Shown one piece after another: positions 46,993 to 58,150 of a DNA stretch of 64,000 nucleotides. The stretch comes from Sisyra terminalis (Eukaryota; Arthropoda; Insecta; Neuroptera; Sisyridae). Made by a program: the position numbers and the translations under genes. Positions within the stretch are counted from its first letter, which is position 1; every line of letters starts with the position of its first letter. The stretch is from the NCBI GenBank assembly GCA_958496175.1, contig OY292277.1, positions 8,990,001 through 9,054,000 on the forward strand, in the 5' to 3' direction. The notes under the pieces are model-generated. The model searched no databases, was not told the DNA's origin, and saw only the letters and a program-made list of their open reading frames with translations.

Positions 46993-47347
46993 ACATATTC
47001 AATGACCATTAGGGCCGCATTCTTAAGCCAATAGATAAGCCAATAACTCTTAAGTCAATAGATTTAGCGAAAAATCATAAGAGCTCTTTTTTGTAGAGCG
47101 TTAAATTTACAATAAACAAGACGCGATTTGTTACTTTCGATTTATTTGTCGCTGAGTTATGGAATTCTTAAGAAAAAAAAATTTTTTCCAACGTTATTTC
47201 CATAAGAAACTTAAGTTGAAAAGCGGACTATCTTAAAGTTGATATTAAGAGCTCAAATTTTCAAAGAATTTTTTTTTATCAATTTGGAAGCATTTGAGCC
47301 CTTCGGAGCAAAGAAATTCAAAAACACCCCTATTAAGGACCACCCTA
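46993..47347. mobile_element. Family B fold-back element, right half only
   Basis: Starts within the family B centre (CAATGACCATTAGGGCCGCA, equal to the inverted 14405-14425) and runs through the right arm to the terminus GACCACCCTA. The left arm is absent. The TAGGG at 47010 is interior sequence, not a terminus. Confidence 0.82.
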
Positions 47348-48125
47348 AATTCCCCATTCATCGGTATTTGGCGACGATGTTAGGATTAAAATGAAGAAAT
47401 TTCACCAATAATTGCTCATTAAACTTTCCCTTTTTTTCGATTCCTGGCAATATATAACCAATATATTGCCAGAATTTACAATTAATGATACATTTTCGTT
47501 AGAAAGCAGTGAAGAAAAAAACCCTCATTCTTTTGAAATCAAATAACGAAATATTTGATTTTAATATATTTTTTTTTAATTTGATTTTGAACATTGAAAT
47601 TCAAACAGCAATTGAAAGACAATTTCTTTTGAAGTATCAATGTTAATCGATTTGTTATATTTCGACACAAACCCCAGCATTGTCTCTCAATTAAATTTAC
47701 ATCAAAGGCGACGACCCCCCCCCCCCCAGTTGATATTGCTGCCAATTTACAATGCAATTGTTCCATTGATGAATGCAGCTGTTTGGAATAATTGACGGTT
47801 TTTTGTCGATAAAAACGTTGGAAAATTCATCATGTATGGGACGATGATTTTTTCTTGTTTCGTTTTCTCTTTCGGTTGTGTTTTTTATGTTTCTCTCCAA
47901 TTGTTGTTCATTTTGTCGTTTTTGTGCTTATTTTTATGTTTCCTTTTCCCGTTTTTATTTTTATTTATTTTTTTTTCGTTGGTGGTAGCATTTTTTCGCC
48001 TCATTCACTTGAAGCCTCTTTTGTAGTGCTTTTTGTCATTGAAAATGTAAAGGGGAAGATAAAGGCAAAGACTAACCATGTTGAAATTTTCTCATGCATT
48101 TTTTTTTTATTAATAAGTTTCTAAT
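47348..48125. other. No gene recognised; low-complexity tracts
   Basis: Contains a run of 13 C at 47715-47727 and a pyrimidine- and T-rich tract at 47850-48000. The overlapping ORFs in that tract (rich in Phe and Leu) are low-complexity artefacts. Confidence 0.5.
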
Positions 48126-48237
48126 GATCAAAATAAGATTTTTTGCTGACTTTGAACAGTTATACTGTGTATACAATGTATAGAATATATTGCGGTCCAA
48201 TTTATGTAGTATAATTTAATATAAATATATAAATTGA

Positions 48238-49363
48238 CTATCTTGCCGTGCGTCCGTGCAGAATGGGCTATGCGCATGAGATCTGTTATCCCTACTTACG
48301 CATTCAAAACGTTGTTAGGATACTCACTCATTAATGTATTTATTTGTGAATACGTATTTCGGATATTCAGGTTTACAATATGTGAAAGCCAAAAACATCA
48401 TACTCACTTATAAACTTAACTTAACCTTTCAGAGATATCTACTAATCAGAGTTTAAATTTTTAAGCAGACCCAAAGTTTTTGTTTCTAATTATAAATCAA
48501 CTTTGTTTTATATTAAGCAGTAATAAAGTTTCGCTTTTAACGGATTTTGATTGATTATTAAATTTGAAATTTCGATTGTTTATTAAACGTTATCCCTTAC
48601 AAACTTTGCTACCGTTTTTCACTCTTTTAGGGGAGAAATTTTCCAAAAACCCTTTCATATTATATATCTGCATCGTATAAGGAAAACACTTTCCAAATTT
48701 CACCGACACAAATGTGCACTTATATTTGAAAATACAATGTAAAACGAAAAAAAAAAAATAATGACCTTCTTTATGTTAGCTAACATGACTAAAAACTATT
48801 CGATTTCGGACATTTGGACGTTGTACATACAAAATTGTTGGAAATAGGTGGAAAGCGTGGAAATAAATTCGAATAATTTATTTATTTTCAATAAAAAAAT
48901 TTGGTTTTCAAATTGCTCTAAATACCGAAGAAAAGTTAGTATGGAAGATTTTATATTTGAATTGACAGTGAAATATATGACAAAAAATTGCGACATTAAT
49001 GCTTTTCAGCCGAATATATATTTAGTCCAGATCACAACCATTGGTTCATAAAAAAATAGAATTTAAAAAGTTTGATTGTTGAAAAACGAACCCAAAATTT
49101 AAAATCGCCTATTTGGTATAAGTACTACATAAGTATTAAACTTTCATACTAATTTAGTGAAATGACGTTGTTTAAAATGTTGTTATTAAAATGATATAAA
49201 AATAACACTTATATTCTATTTATTTATATAATTTTAGATGAACTATTTCTAAATTAACAACACTTTGATTATTAAATTTCGATTGTTGATTAACTACATT
49301 ATCTCATATTAAACATTTTATTGAGATCAAACCTTTAGTTGCGAATGCAACGGGCAACTACTA
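48238..49363 (+). mobile_element. Helitron-like insertion in family E copy 4
   Basis: The right end GTTGCGAATGCAACGGGCAA, CTACTAG before T has a GTTGC-GAAT-GCAAC hairpin and CTAG|T as in Helitrons. The left end lacks TCTATAC. The target sequence TAATTTAATATA occurs on both sides (48226-48237 and 49364-49375) although it is single in copy 3; Helitrons do not duplicate targets, so either the left end has mutated to resemble it or another mechanism acted. 48340-49190 is shared with 5550-6360. Confidence 0.55.
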
Positions 49364-49445
49364 GTAATTTAATATAATAATATATAAAAATCATACCATA
49401 AACATAAATTTGATCAGAAGTTCAAACAAAAATATTCGTGACGTA

Positions 49446-49493
49446 TTGCGCAGATACGTATTTCGATTGCTAAGCAATCTTCCTCAGTGATCA
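49446..49493 (-). ncRNA. Hammerhead ribozyme-like motif, inner type, left arm of copy 4
   Basis: Minus strand: TCA, core CTGAGGA (N7 is G), A, stem II GATTGC-TTA-GCAATC, GAA, ATACGTAT, C, then TGCGC. Core and stems II and III are intact; stem I is only about 2-3 pairs. Confidence 0.45.
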
Positions 49494-49650
49494 TCAAATA
49501 GTTTTAAGTACCTTTTCCTTTCTTTTAACAACACCCCCCCTCCATAACCACATCGCAAAAAGAGAAGGACACGACTTATAAATTGAGGTCAATCCGTGAT
49601 TATTTTGTGAATCATTACAAAGCAGTTACGGAGTGATCCAAACTATTTGA

Positions 49651-49700
49651 TGATCACTGAGGAAGATTGCTTAGCAATCGAAATACGTATCTGGGCAATA
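49651..49700 (+). ncRNA. Hammerhead ribozyme-like motif, inner type, right arm of copy 4
   Basis: Plus-strand mirror of 49446-49493: TCA, CTGAGGA, GATTGC-TTA-GCAATC, GAA, ATACGTAT, C, TGGG. Compared with copy 2 the loop base and N7 differ but all pairs are kept. Confidence 0.48.
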
Positions 49701-49790
49701 CGTCACGAATATTTTTGTTTGAACTTCTGTTCAAATTTATGTTTATGGTGTGATTTTATATATTTTATAATTACGGAGTAATTCTATATA

Positions 49791-51725
49791 TTGTATAAAC
49801 AAAATTTCTGATGAATATGGCCCGAATTGAAGAAAAAAAAAATGAGAAAAAAATTCCTCTTCTATTCTAGAAGCTTGAAATTTGGGCCGTTATTGTTTCA
49901 TTGATCAAATTTATGAAATTTATCGGCATTGAAATTAGTGGAACAAAATTCGATACGTGATTTCCGTCCAAAATGCGTTCAATACGACATAAAATTGTAT
50001 CTCCAGTAATTATAATTAATGTTGTTATAGAAAATGGGTCGGAAAATTATGGTGTTGGAATAGTTTTGGAAAGGCCATAGCGATGAAATGTTGGCGATGC
50101 AATTGCTGGCGTGTGAGAATGAATGTAGAGGGAGCTTCATAGAAATGATGAAGTTTGAGGGTAAGTCAATTAGGGGATGGCTTCATCGTGCACCAAAGAG
50201 GAACGTGAAAGCTCGCCTCGGTTATTAAATGGAGAGAATTAATCAACCAAATCGGTCTTCCTCTTTGTTAACGAATAATAACTTCATCGTTACACTTTTT
50301 TTTTCCCCCGTTTTTCAACGCTTCATCTTTTGACAAATTAAAAGTGGAATTTTAATTTGATTTTAAAACGCCATTCCTTTTAATTTGTTACCTAACAAAC
50401 TAATTATTATTCTCTGTACCAAGCTAATGTTTTACGTTAATCCAAAGAGATTTCTTTATAAATATTTATTGCTTATGTAAATGACGAAATCTAAACCAAA
50501 AGTTTTACCAGAACTTTCTGGAACACTTGTGAGATGAGCCAATATCAAATTTGTGTCAAATATGAGAATAATTCGTAAATATTTACATTGTTCTGATTCT
50601 CCGTTCTCTTCAAAACATCTCATACAATTAAGCTTTGTGAAAAGCTCAACCATCACAAAAGCTCTCCAACTATTTGAAGAACTTGTAAAAACAGTTGTTG
50701 TAAACGCTACAAAAAGTCATTATAGCATTCGTGTAACATTCATTTCAACATTAATCTTAAGTAGAATAATTTAAAACCGAAAATCATCCCCCCAAAAAAA
50801 AAAAAAAAAAAAAAAAACAACTTAAATGCAAAACAATAGTGGTATCAGCTTTTTGAAAGTGCATTTCGGAAAGTTTTGATTAATTACAGAGCACCATGCT
50901 CTTCGTTCCTCTCATTTGCTGGGGATGCATAAATGTAAATGTGGCGGCAATTACAAATGCAATGATCAAACATTTGTTACAGCGATCGTCATATGTCCAA
51001 TGCCTTTTCTGCTCTTATTTCAAATGTCGGTTACAATCTTGTTGCAACTACTACGACTACTACTACTGCACAACAATTGCACAATTGCAGAGTAAATGCA
51101 TTGTATGGATTTGCGAATGTGCGGTGCACAAAGGATTGTTTAGAGGGTATATTTGGGGGGTGGGTGGGTCGTGCCTGTTTTACCGCATTATGGACTATTA
51201 ATTTTAGACTGATCGAAATTTAACTCTGTGGAAATTTGAATGCAAATCCCGTTTATTTAGATCAAGCAAAGATGGTGCAACATGGAAAATTACATGTTGA
51301 GATAGTCAATTCGATGCAGAAAGATATCCGTAGAATAAAATTAATTCCAAAGATAATGATACAGATAATGATAAAATACAGGGTGATTGATGGCTTGAAC
51401 AGTACATTTGGAACAAAACTCAATAATTTCGCCATAAAAATTCGTAAATAAAGATATCCTAAGAATAAATTTTAAAAGCTTTCAATTCGTCACCTATATT
51501 TCTCATAGATGATTTAATAAATGATTTCTTATTGGTAACATTTTTCCTATTGTAATCCAATTTAATGGATAAAGTAGACATCAAAGTTATCATATTTAAA
51601 TTTTGAAAATTTAAATCGTCTTTTAAGGGTGGAAAAATAGGGGATGAATGATGGGTTGTACACTAACTTTGGAACAAAACTCAATAATTTAACCATAAAA
51701 CTCGTTGACCAAAAATGTTTTTTCT
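49791..51725. other. Single-copy DNA, no gene recognised
   Basis: An A-run of 24 lies at 50794-50817 and a CTACTACGACTACTACTACT tract near 51050. Overlapping ORFs (50896-51223) have Cys-rich translations without a recognisable spacing. No repeat match. Confidence 0.42.
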
Positions 51726-51733
51726 ATGAACAT

Positions 51734-52555
51734 TAGGGTGGGTGTTTTTTTTTTGGGACTATTTTTATTTTTTTTTGTTCCCATGCCGAAATTTTGTTGG
51801 AAATACTTCAAAAAAAATTCCCTGAAAGTTTGAGCTCTTAATATTAATATTAAGAACTCGCTCACAGTGTGTGAATATTTTCCATTTAAAATACACGTAA
51901 ACTTTGATTTATTTTTTTAAAATTTTTATAGCTCAGCGGCATTTTATGGTATTGCCTCGCTCAAAGTCGGGATTTTTTTACAATTGTATGCTCTACAAAA
52001 GTGCCTATTGCGGCAAAATCTAAATTAAATTAAATTTTACTCAATAATTCGTAAAAATTGTATAGTAAGAGAAATTCATGGCTCAATATCTCGAGAAATA
52101 TCGATCTTAGCAAATTGGTTTTTTGGAACTTTTTTGTAGGAAATTAAATTTCCTATAAATTTGACATTTACATTTTTTCTGTTGGTCTTGTAATTCATGA
52201 GTTACTGAGAGAAAAACGAGAAATCTATGAAAAATTTAAGTTTAGTGACCCATACTATCTCGCCCGTCTAAATTACGATTTTGCCGCAATAGGCACTTTT
52301 GTAGAGCATACAATTGTAAAAAAATCTCGACTTTGAGCGAGGCGATACCATAAAATGGCGCTGAATTATAAAAATTTAAAAAAAAAAATCAAGTTTACGT
52401 GTATTTTAAATGGAAAATATTCACACGCTGTGAGCGAGAACTTAATATTAATATTAAGAGCTCAAACTTTCAGGGAATTTTTTTTGAAGTATTTCCAACA
52501 AAATTTCGGCATGGGAACAAAAAAAATAAAAATAGTCCCAAAAAAAAACACCCTA
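51734..52555. mobile_element. Family A fold-back element, copy 3 (822 bp, subfamily A')
   Basis: Ends TAGGGTGGGTG and CACCCTA with perfect 8-bp TSDs ATGAACAT (51726-51733, 52556-52563). Arms carry CATGCCGAAATTTTGTTGGA, a GAGCTCTTAATATTAATATT box, a TATAGCTCAGCGGCATTTTA box and a GCTCTACAAAAGTGCC box. It forms a subfamily with 62662-63486 (GGAAATACTTC, CTCGCTCA) distinct from copies 1, 2 and 4. The two ORFs at 52355-52612 are read-throughs of the right arm. Confidence 0.93.
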
Positions 52556-52575
52556 ATGAACATATTAAAGTCAAT

Positions 52576-52961
52576 CCTGGTTGCTCTCATCCATGGTGTG
52601 GTAAATAATTAATAATGTTCTTGGGAACTTGGACTCAAATAATAAGACGTTAAATTTTAAATAATATGTTCAATTAAAGTATAATTACCACTAGCGTACT
52701 CTCTCGGTTATCTTAAATAACGTTTATTTTAACACTGGAATGAGAATGACCAGCAATTATTGTATTTAACTTAACTTAATCTTGTTTTATATATTTGTTT
52801 TAATTTTTGACCCGGTATAATGAGCCAGTAGTTACAACGAGGATGTTAACCTCAAAAATTCTCCTGAAGAAGTTGGTAATAAATACCAACGAAACGTTGA
52901 GATGATTTGAAAATTTAACGTCTTATTATTTGAGTCCAAGTTCCCAAGAACATTGTTAATT
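52576..52961 (+). mobile_element. 386-bp hammerhead-bearing element with 12-bp TSD
   Basis: Perfect duplications ATTAAAGTCAAT flank the unit (52564-52575 and 52962-52973). Inside, inverted arms around GTTCTTGGGAACTTGGACTC (52603-52668 and 52907-52961) enclose about 240 bp ending with a hammerhead ribozyme motif. A TSD of this length, terminal hammerhead and partial inverted copy fit Penelope-like element or retrozyme derivatives. No protein is encoded. It starts exactly at the outer edge of the A copy 3 TSD. Confidence 0.75.
52852..52910 (+). ncRNA. Hammerhead ribozyme candidate, best-preserved in the window
   Basis: Stem I outer TCAAA with TTTGA, internal loop, inner TCTC with GAGA; core CTGAAGA (fits CUGANGA); one extra A; stem II GTTGGTA-loop ATAAA-TACCAAC, seven pairs; GAA; short stem III ACGT; cleavage triplet GUU after 52898. 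All conserved core bases are present and every stem pairs. Stem I internal loop and stem II loop are positioned for the tertiary contact known in natural hammerheads. The minimal stem III suggests action as a dimer. The extra A before stem II is shared with the other motifs here. Confidence 0.68.
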
Positions 52962-52973
52962 ATTAAAGTCAAT

Positions 52974-54520
52974 TATAGCTTCCAAATAGTATTTTGAAAC
53001 TATTTTTCCGGAAAATTAAGGGAAAATCTTTTGTGAGTAACGGAATTTCGTCAATGCAGCCCCTCATTGAGATTTTAGAAACTTTTTTGGACAGGTGGTT
53101 TTCTAAATTTTTTTTCTAAATCCTCAAAACTTGCACAAAATAGATATACTGGCAACTCTTTCTCAAATTGGTATCCTGCACCATGGTGTTGCTCTAATAC
53201 GAAGAATACAGAAACCTTTTTAGTTAGTAATAATAATAATTCATAGAAAAATAATCATCAAGAATAATTAATCATCACCTTCAGATACATGTAAATCTTT
53301 TCACAAAATTTTGTGATACAAAACAATGAAAATTCAATCAAAAAAATCAATGAAAGAATGACTAAAAAAGAGATATTCCCTGAAGTTTAGAATACCTGAA
53401 TCACGTCTTGAGGAATTCGGAAAGATGGCATATACTATGTCTTAGTATACAAAAGAAAGTATAAGGGAGAAAAGGTGTTGGCAGATATGGCTTATCCTGG
53501 CTAAAAATAGCTATTCTAACTATAAACTCAAACGAAGAGGCCTTGAGAAGAATGGGTTTTGGGATTATATTTCTATAATAAATTTTCTCGAAAATTTCCT
53601 AATTAAATCATTTCTTTTAGTTAAAGGTAGGAATACAATAAACCATCAATCGATAAGTAATTATCAATTATAATTGGGGTGTGTAAAGAAAAAATACTTT
53701 TGTTAATTATGGTTAAAAATAAATATTCAATTAAAAACTACCCTTAACTAGCAAACGCATCAATCATTCAACAAAATTGATCCAAAAAAAAGCACGAAAA
53801 ATGTACTTGTTTTCCCTTTTAAAAGCCTCATTAACCAGCCAAAGACAATGAAAATAAGTTTAATCAATTTCACGAGACCACCAACAAAAAATAAATAATA
53901 AACCCTATCCATCCCGCCTTTGGCATATTTGTGGATGCGTAACACTTTTTTTATCCCCTAAAACCCTGACCTCATCAATACCTCCATCCCTCCGTTCCCC
54001 TCTCCATCCCGTTCGATATTTTATGGTTTTATTTAAACGATCAAGTGGTCAATTGAAGGTGTCGTAGACTTGATTAATTAATACCCTCCGATAACCTCCC
54101 TTTAATTTACAAAACCTCAAACGCCATCCATCTCGTCTCATCGCCGTTTGTCGTTTCGTCGCACATTGACCGATTTTCGTGGCGATCGCCCCCCAATTGT
54201 CCGGGGGACGGACAGGATGGGGTGTCCTTTCTAATCGATAATGATTAAACGTTGTTTAATCTACCTTTAATGATAATGAGAGTTGATGGGCATCGATTCT
54301 GTTATTGGAGGACCTAAAACAATCTTAATTGATTTTCAAAGCTTGTGGCAAATTGAAAAAGGGTTCAGTTTCAATTTGGATGCTATAAGGAAAGTTTAAG
54401 GATACTGGAACGGTCTTGGAACGGGATAAAATGGAGGATAGACTAATTGAGATTTTAGATGAAGGTTTGTCCTTATTTTCTGGGCATTTTTCTTTAGAAG
54501 TTGTTCTTTAGAAGTTCTTT
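52974..54520. other. Single-copy DNA, no gene recognised
   Basis: 53940-54260 is GC-richer (CGCCGTTTGTCGTTTCGTCG and a GGGGGACGG stretch) and could be conserved host DNA; no open frame there is convincing. Confidence 0.42.
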
Positions 54521-54522
54521 AG

Positions 54523-54580
54523 AACTTGCGGTCAAAGTATATAATAGACAAGTACTAGAAATGGGTTGGTGGGAATGCAT
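54523..54580 (+). repeat. Inverted repeat, left arm (partner 56954-57012)
   Basis: About 58 bp including AATAGACAAGTACTAGAAAT and GGGAATGCAT occur inverted at 56954-57012 with few changes. The pair brackets the double family C element. They may be arms of an undefined fold-back or a local inverted duplication. Confidence 0.7.
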
Positions 54581-54725
54581 TTTTTCTTATTTTTGATGAG
54601 TTTTTATGGCGAAGCGAAATCGACCAGTGAAAAATTGTCAAGCCATTTATGTAATGCTAGCAATTGGAGAAACCTTTATTTATTTTTAGATTTCATAGTT
54701 TTTTTAAGTTTAAATATGTGTTTAT

Positions 54726-56533
54726 TAGACTGATTCAAAAAAATGGTGATTTTTTTTCTTAATTATATCGAAAATATTGTTGGGAATGACAACAAAAATC
54801 CTGTAAAAGTTTAAGCTCTTAATATTAATATTATGAGGTGCCGCATCGCAAAATTCGAATTTCCATTTAAATAACATGGGAACAATATTCTCTTGCACTT
54901 TGGAATTTTATAGCTCACGTTGGTGACAATATTTTGGAATGACCAAGGTATATTCTTGTAGAAAATTGAACGATCTACAAAAAAGGTCCCGAACAAGTTA
55001 TTGATATATTTATTCCTTCAAAAGTTATTCGAGATCAAAGTTGAACTAAAGAGAAAGTTTAATATTTTTTGAATTTTTTGACGCAACCATTAATTTTATG
55101 AGAAAATTTTATAGGATATTTTTTGTAGAGCATTTTTTTTTCTTTAGCTTATCTCTATAAAAGTTTTTGATATTTTTCACAGGTCCTAAGTTATTTAATT
55201 AAAATATTAAAATAAAAAAAAAAAAAATTTATATTAAAAATATAATAATTCAGGGAATTTTCAGTTTAATGCAAATAACTTAGGACCTGTGAAAAATATC
55301 AAAAACTTTTATGGAAATAAGTTATAGGAAAAAAAGTGCTCTACAAAAGATATCCTATAAAATTTTCTCACAAAACTGATGGTTGCGTCAAAAAATTGAA
55401 AAAATATTAAAATTTCTCTTTAGTTCAACTTTGACCTCGAATAACTTTTGAAGGAATAAATATATCAAAAACTTGTCCGAGAGCTTTTTTGTAGATCGTT
55501 CAATTTTTTTTTCCTATTTATATCGAAAATATTGTTGGAAATGACAAAAAAAAATCCTGTGAAAGTTTATGCTCTTAATATTAATATTAAGAGGTGCCGC
55601 ATCGCAAATTTCGATTTTCCATTTAAATAACATGGGAACAATATTCTCTTGCACTTTGGAATTTTATAGCTCACGTTGGTGACAATATTTCGGAATGACA
55701 AAGATATATTCTTGTAGAAAATTAAACGATCTACAAAAAAGGTCCCGAACAAGTTTTTGATTTATTTATTCCTTCAAAAGTTATTCGAGGTCAAAGTTGA
55801 ACTAAAGAGAAATTTTAATATTTTTTCAATTTTTTGACGCAACCATCAATTTTATGAGAAAATTTAATATAACATGTTTTGTAGAGCATTTTTTTTTCTA
55901 TATCTTATCTGTATAATAGTTTTTGATATTTTTCACAGGTTCTAAGTTATTAGAATTAAACTGAAAATATTCGTAATTTTAATGTTTTAAATTGAAAATA
56001 TTCCCTGAATTATAATATTTTAAACATATTTTTTTTTATTACTTAGAACCTATAAAAAATATCAAAAACTTTTATAGAGATAAGTTAGAGGAAAAAAAAA
56101 AGTACTCTACAAAAATGTCTAATAATAAAATAATAATATGTCTAATAATAATAAAATTTTCTCATAAATTGATGGTTGCGTCAAAAAATTGAAAGAATAT
56201 TAAAACTTCTGTTTAGTTCAACTTTGATCTTTAATAACTTTTGAAGAAATAAATATATCAAAAACTTGTAACATACCTTTTTTGTAGATCGTTCAATTTT
56301 CTACAAGAATATACCTTGGGTATTCCGAAATATTGTCACCAACGTGAGCTATAAAATTCCAAAGTGTAAGAGAATATTGTTCCCATGTTATTTAAATGGA
56401 AAATCGAAATTTTCGATGCGACACCTCTTAATATTAAGAGCTTAAACTTTCACAGGATTTTTTTAGTCATTCCCAACAATATTTTCGATAGAAACAAGAA
56501 AAAAAAATCATAATTTTTTTTGGAATCAGTCTA
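54726..56533. mobile_element. Family C fold-back element, double form (1,808 bp)
   Basis: Ends TAGACTGATTC and GAATCAGTCTA are flanked by GTGTTTAT and ATGTTTAT (7 of 8 match). Inside there are four arms: left, right (cut), left (cut), right, with centres near 55225 and 56000 and a junction at about 55511 where both inner termini are missing. Boxes seen in each arm: AGCTCTTAATATTAATATTA, CCATTTAAATAACATGGGAA, TTATAGCTCACGTTGGTGAC and ATCTACAAAAAAGGTC. The two 61-codon ORFs are the same arm translated twice. Single insertion of a pre-formed dimer is inferred from the single TSD pair. Confidence 0.87.
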
Positions 56534-56541
56534 ATGTTTAT

Positions 56542-56953
56542 AAATATTTTAAGTTATAGTTGATGAACTAAATAATAAAATTTAATAAATCTTAGAACAA
56601 TTATTCAAATGGTTGCTCACAAACTTTCGAGGGTGAAAAAAAGTATACTAGTACTCTTTTTAAACAAAAATTAACGTATTAATGAATTGAAAATTGACCA
56701 TAAGTACATAGTATAAATATGTAAAGCATAATTGGGAAGAAAGAAGACAAAATATTATAAAAACATGGGTACAAGTAGCTTTTGTACATACCACTAACTC
56801 AATGTTTCATTTTCTATTCTGTTTTTAATTCAATTCGCGAATAAATCAGCCGTGATTATAAGTAGCGACAAAAGTTCAATTATTATACAAAATTGTATTA
56901 TTATCATATTTGCGAATGGAAAAAGTTCGCGAATTTTTGAAAAAAATTCACCC
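56542..56953. other. No gene or repeat recognised
   Basis: AT-rich spacer between the family C element and the right arm of the 54523/56954 inverted repeat. Confidence 0.4.
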
Positions 56954-57012
56954 ATGCATTCCTACCAGCCCATTTCTAGTACTTGTCTATTCTATACTCT
57001 GACCAAACTTGC
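56954..57012 (-). repeat. Inverted repeat, right arm (partner 54523-54580)
   Basis: Inverse of 54523-54580 (ATGCATTCCTACCAGCCCAT, then CTAGTACTTGTCTATT). Confidence 0.7.
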
Positions 57013-58150
57013 ATATAAGACTCATAGTTTTTGGGGTTGTCGGTTTTTTGTTAACAATTTTCCAACAATTCATTACAAGTTCTTGATAAAGAATCCATTC
57101 GTTACGGAGTAACTTTGAAACGTAATTCGTTCTTCATATCCTCGATTTTGTTCCAACAAAATTTGAAACAAGTTCTCTACTATATAGCATAATATTAATA
57201 ATTGCAAATGATAGGAAGTTAGACATTTAAATTTCGCTTTGTCCAGACCAAATCGCCGTTGGCGAGCGAACCGTACAAAGGCATGCGCTGAATGATACAC
57301 GATCCTGTTGCAAAAATAAATACGCCAAAGCATAACGTAAAACGAAACATTTCTCTATCCAGTACAAACTTTTCCACGCAAAACAAAAGCCCTTTGACCA
57401 TTCCATTAGGCGTACACGTGTCAACATGTCACGAGCGAAAATTCCCTTTGATTTTTTGCAATTTCCCCGAAAAAAAGCCTTTTATTTTGCACAAAATCGC
57501 CGTATGTTTCGTCGGCAAACATTTCGTGTTTGAAAAAGCACAAATTCAATTTGGCGGCGATAAGTTTTAAAAGTTTGTGCTTTCCAAGTAAATATAAACA
57601 CAGAACCACAACAAACGCCATTCTTCCAACGTGTACCCCGTGTTTTTCCTGTTTTCCTTTAACGCTCCGTACTGCTGGCGGTGTATACAATAACGGGTGC
57701 GGGGGTTCGATTAATAGTGGCCGTTTGTTCTCACTTTACGAGACGAGAAACTTATTTTCACTCATTAAGCGTTTTCGTTCGAATTGCAATTGTGTTTTGG
57801 CGAATTTCTTCGGTGGATTTTTCAGCTGCAAGCAATTGATTTGATTCTTTTTAGTTGTCTTGGGCTTTGAAAGTTTCTTGGCCAATTTTCTTGGTCGCTG
57901 AATTTGTTGTATGTCGACAAAGATGGTAAGGTGCCAAAAAAGTTTATGATTTGTACAAGATGTATTTTTTTCCAAGTTTTACTAAAACGGAGGTGTAAGA
58001 TTATTTAATTAAACTTAATCAATATCCGTTTTCAATAATTTTTTATAGAAAGAACTTCTTAACATAAACTAGAACTAATTACGGCAATAGTCATCGTTTC
58101 AGTTCAGTGGTTTTTTACTGAGTTGAAGGTAACGACCACTTCTCAATTGG
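57013..58150. other. Single-copy DNA with higher GC, no gene recognised
   Basis: 57100-57960 has more balanced composition and many overlapping ORFs on both strands, the usual effect of fewer AT-rich stops. None shows a known motif, a consistent frame bias or splice signals I would trust. Possibly conserved non-coding or regulatory host DNA. Confidence 0.4.

Larger units (their letters stand above)
48126..49790. mobile_element. Family E palindrome, copy 4, split by a Helitron-like element
   Basis: 48126-48237 match the inverse of 28735-28830; 49364-49500 continue the left arm with an inner hammerhead motif; a 100-bp centre (with a C-run near 49540) separates it from the right arm 49608-49760, which carries the opposing motif. 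The 48238-49363 segment is inserted in the left arm. The centre differs from that of copy 2. Confidence 0.72.

Noticed and set aside
47010..47347. Complete family B element starting at TAGGG 47010
   Set aside because: The TAGGG is part of the B centre (inverse of 14405-14425); the left arm is absent and flanks give no TSD.
47832..48124. Hydrophobic ORFs resembling membrane proteins
   Set aside because: They derive from a T-rich low-complexity tract; Phe/Leu runs are expected there.
52355..52612. Two overlapping ORFs of 85 and 69 codons
   Set aside because: Both translate the right arm of family A copy 3; similar peptides arise from every A arm (31103, 61210, 61762).
54811..55752. Two near-identical 61-codon ORFs suggesting a duplicated gene
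   Set aside because: They are the same family C left arm present twice in a dimeric fold-back element, in antisense.
57073..57975. Cluster of overlapping ORFs suggesting a host gene
   Set aside because: ORFs occur on both strands and in several frames because the region is less AT-rich; no frame shows known motifs or paired splice sites.
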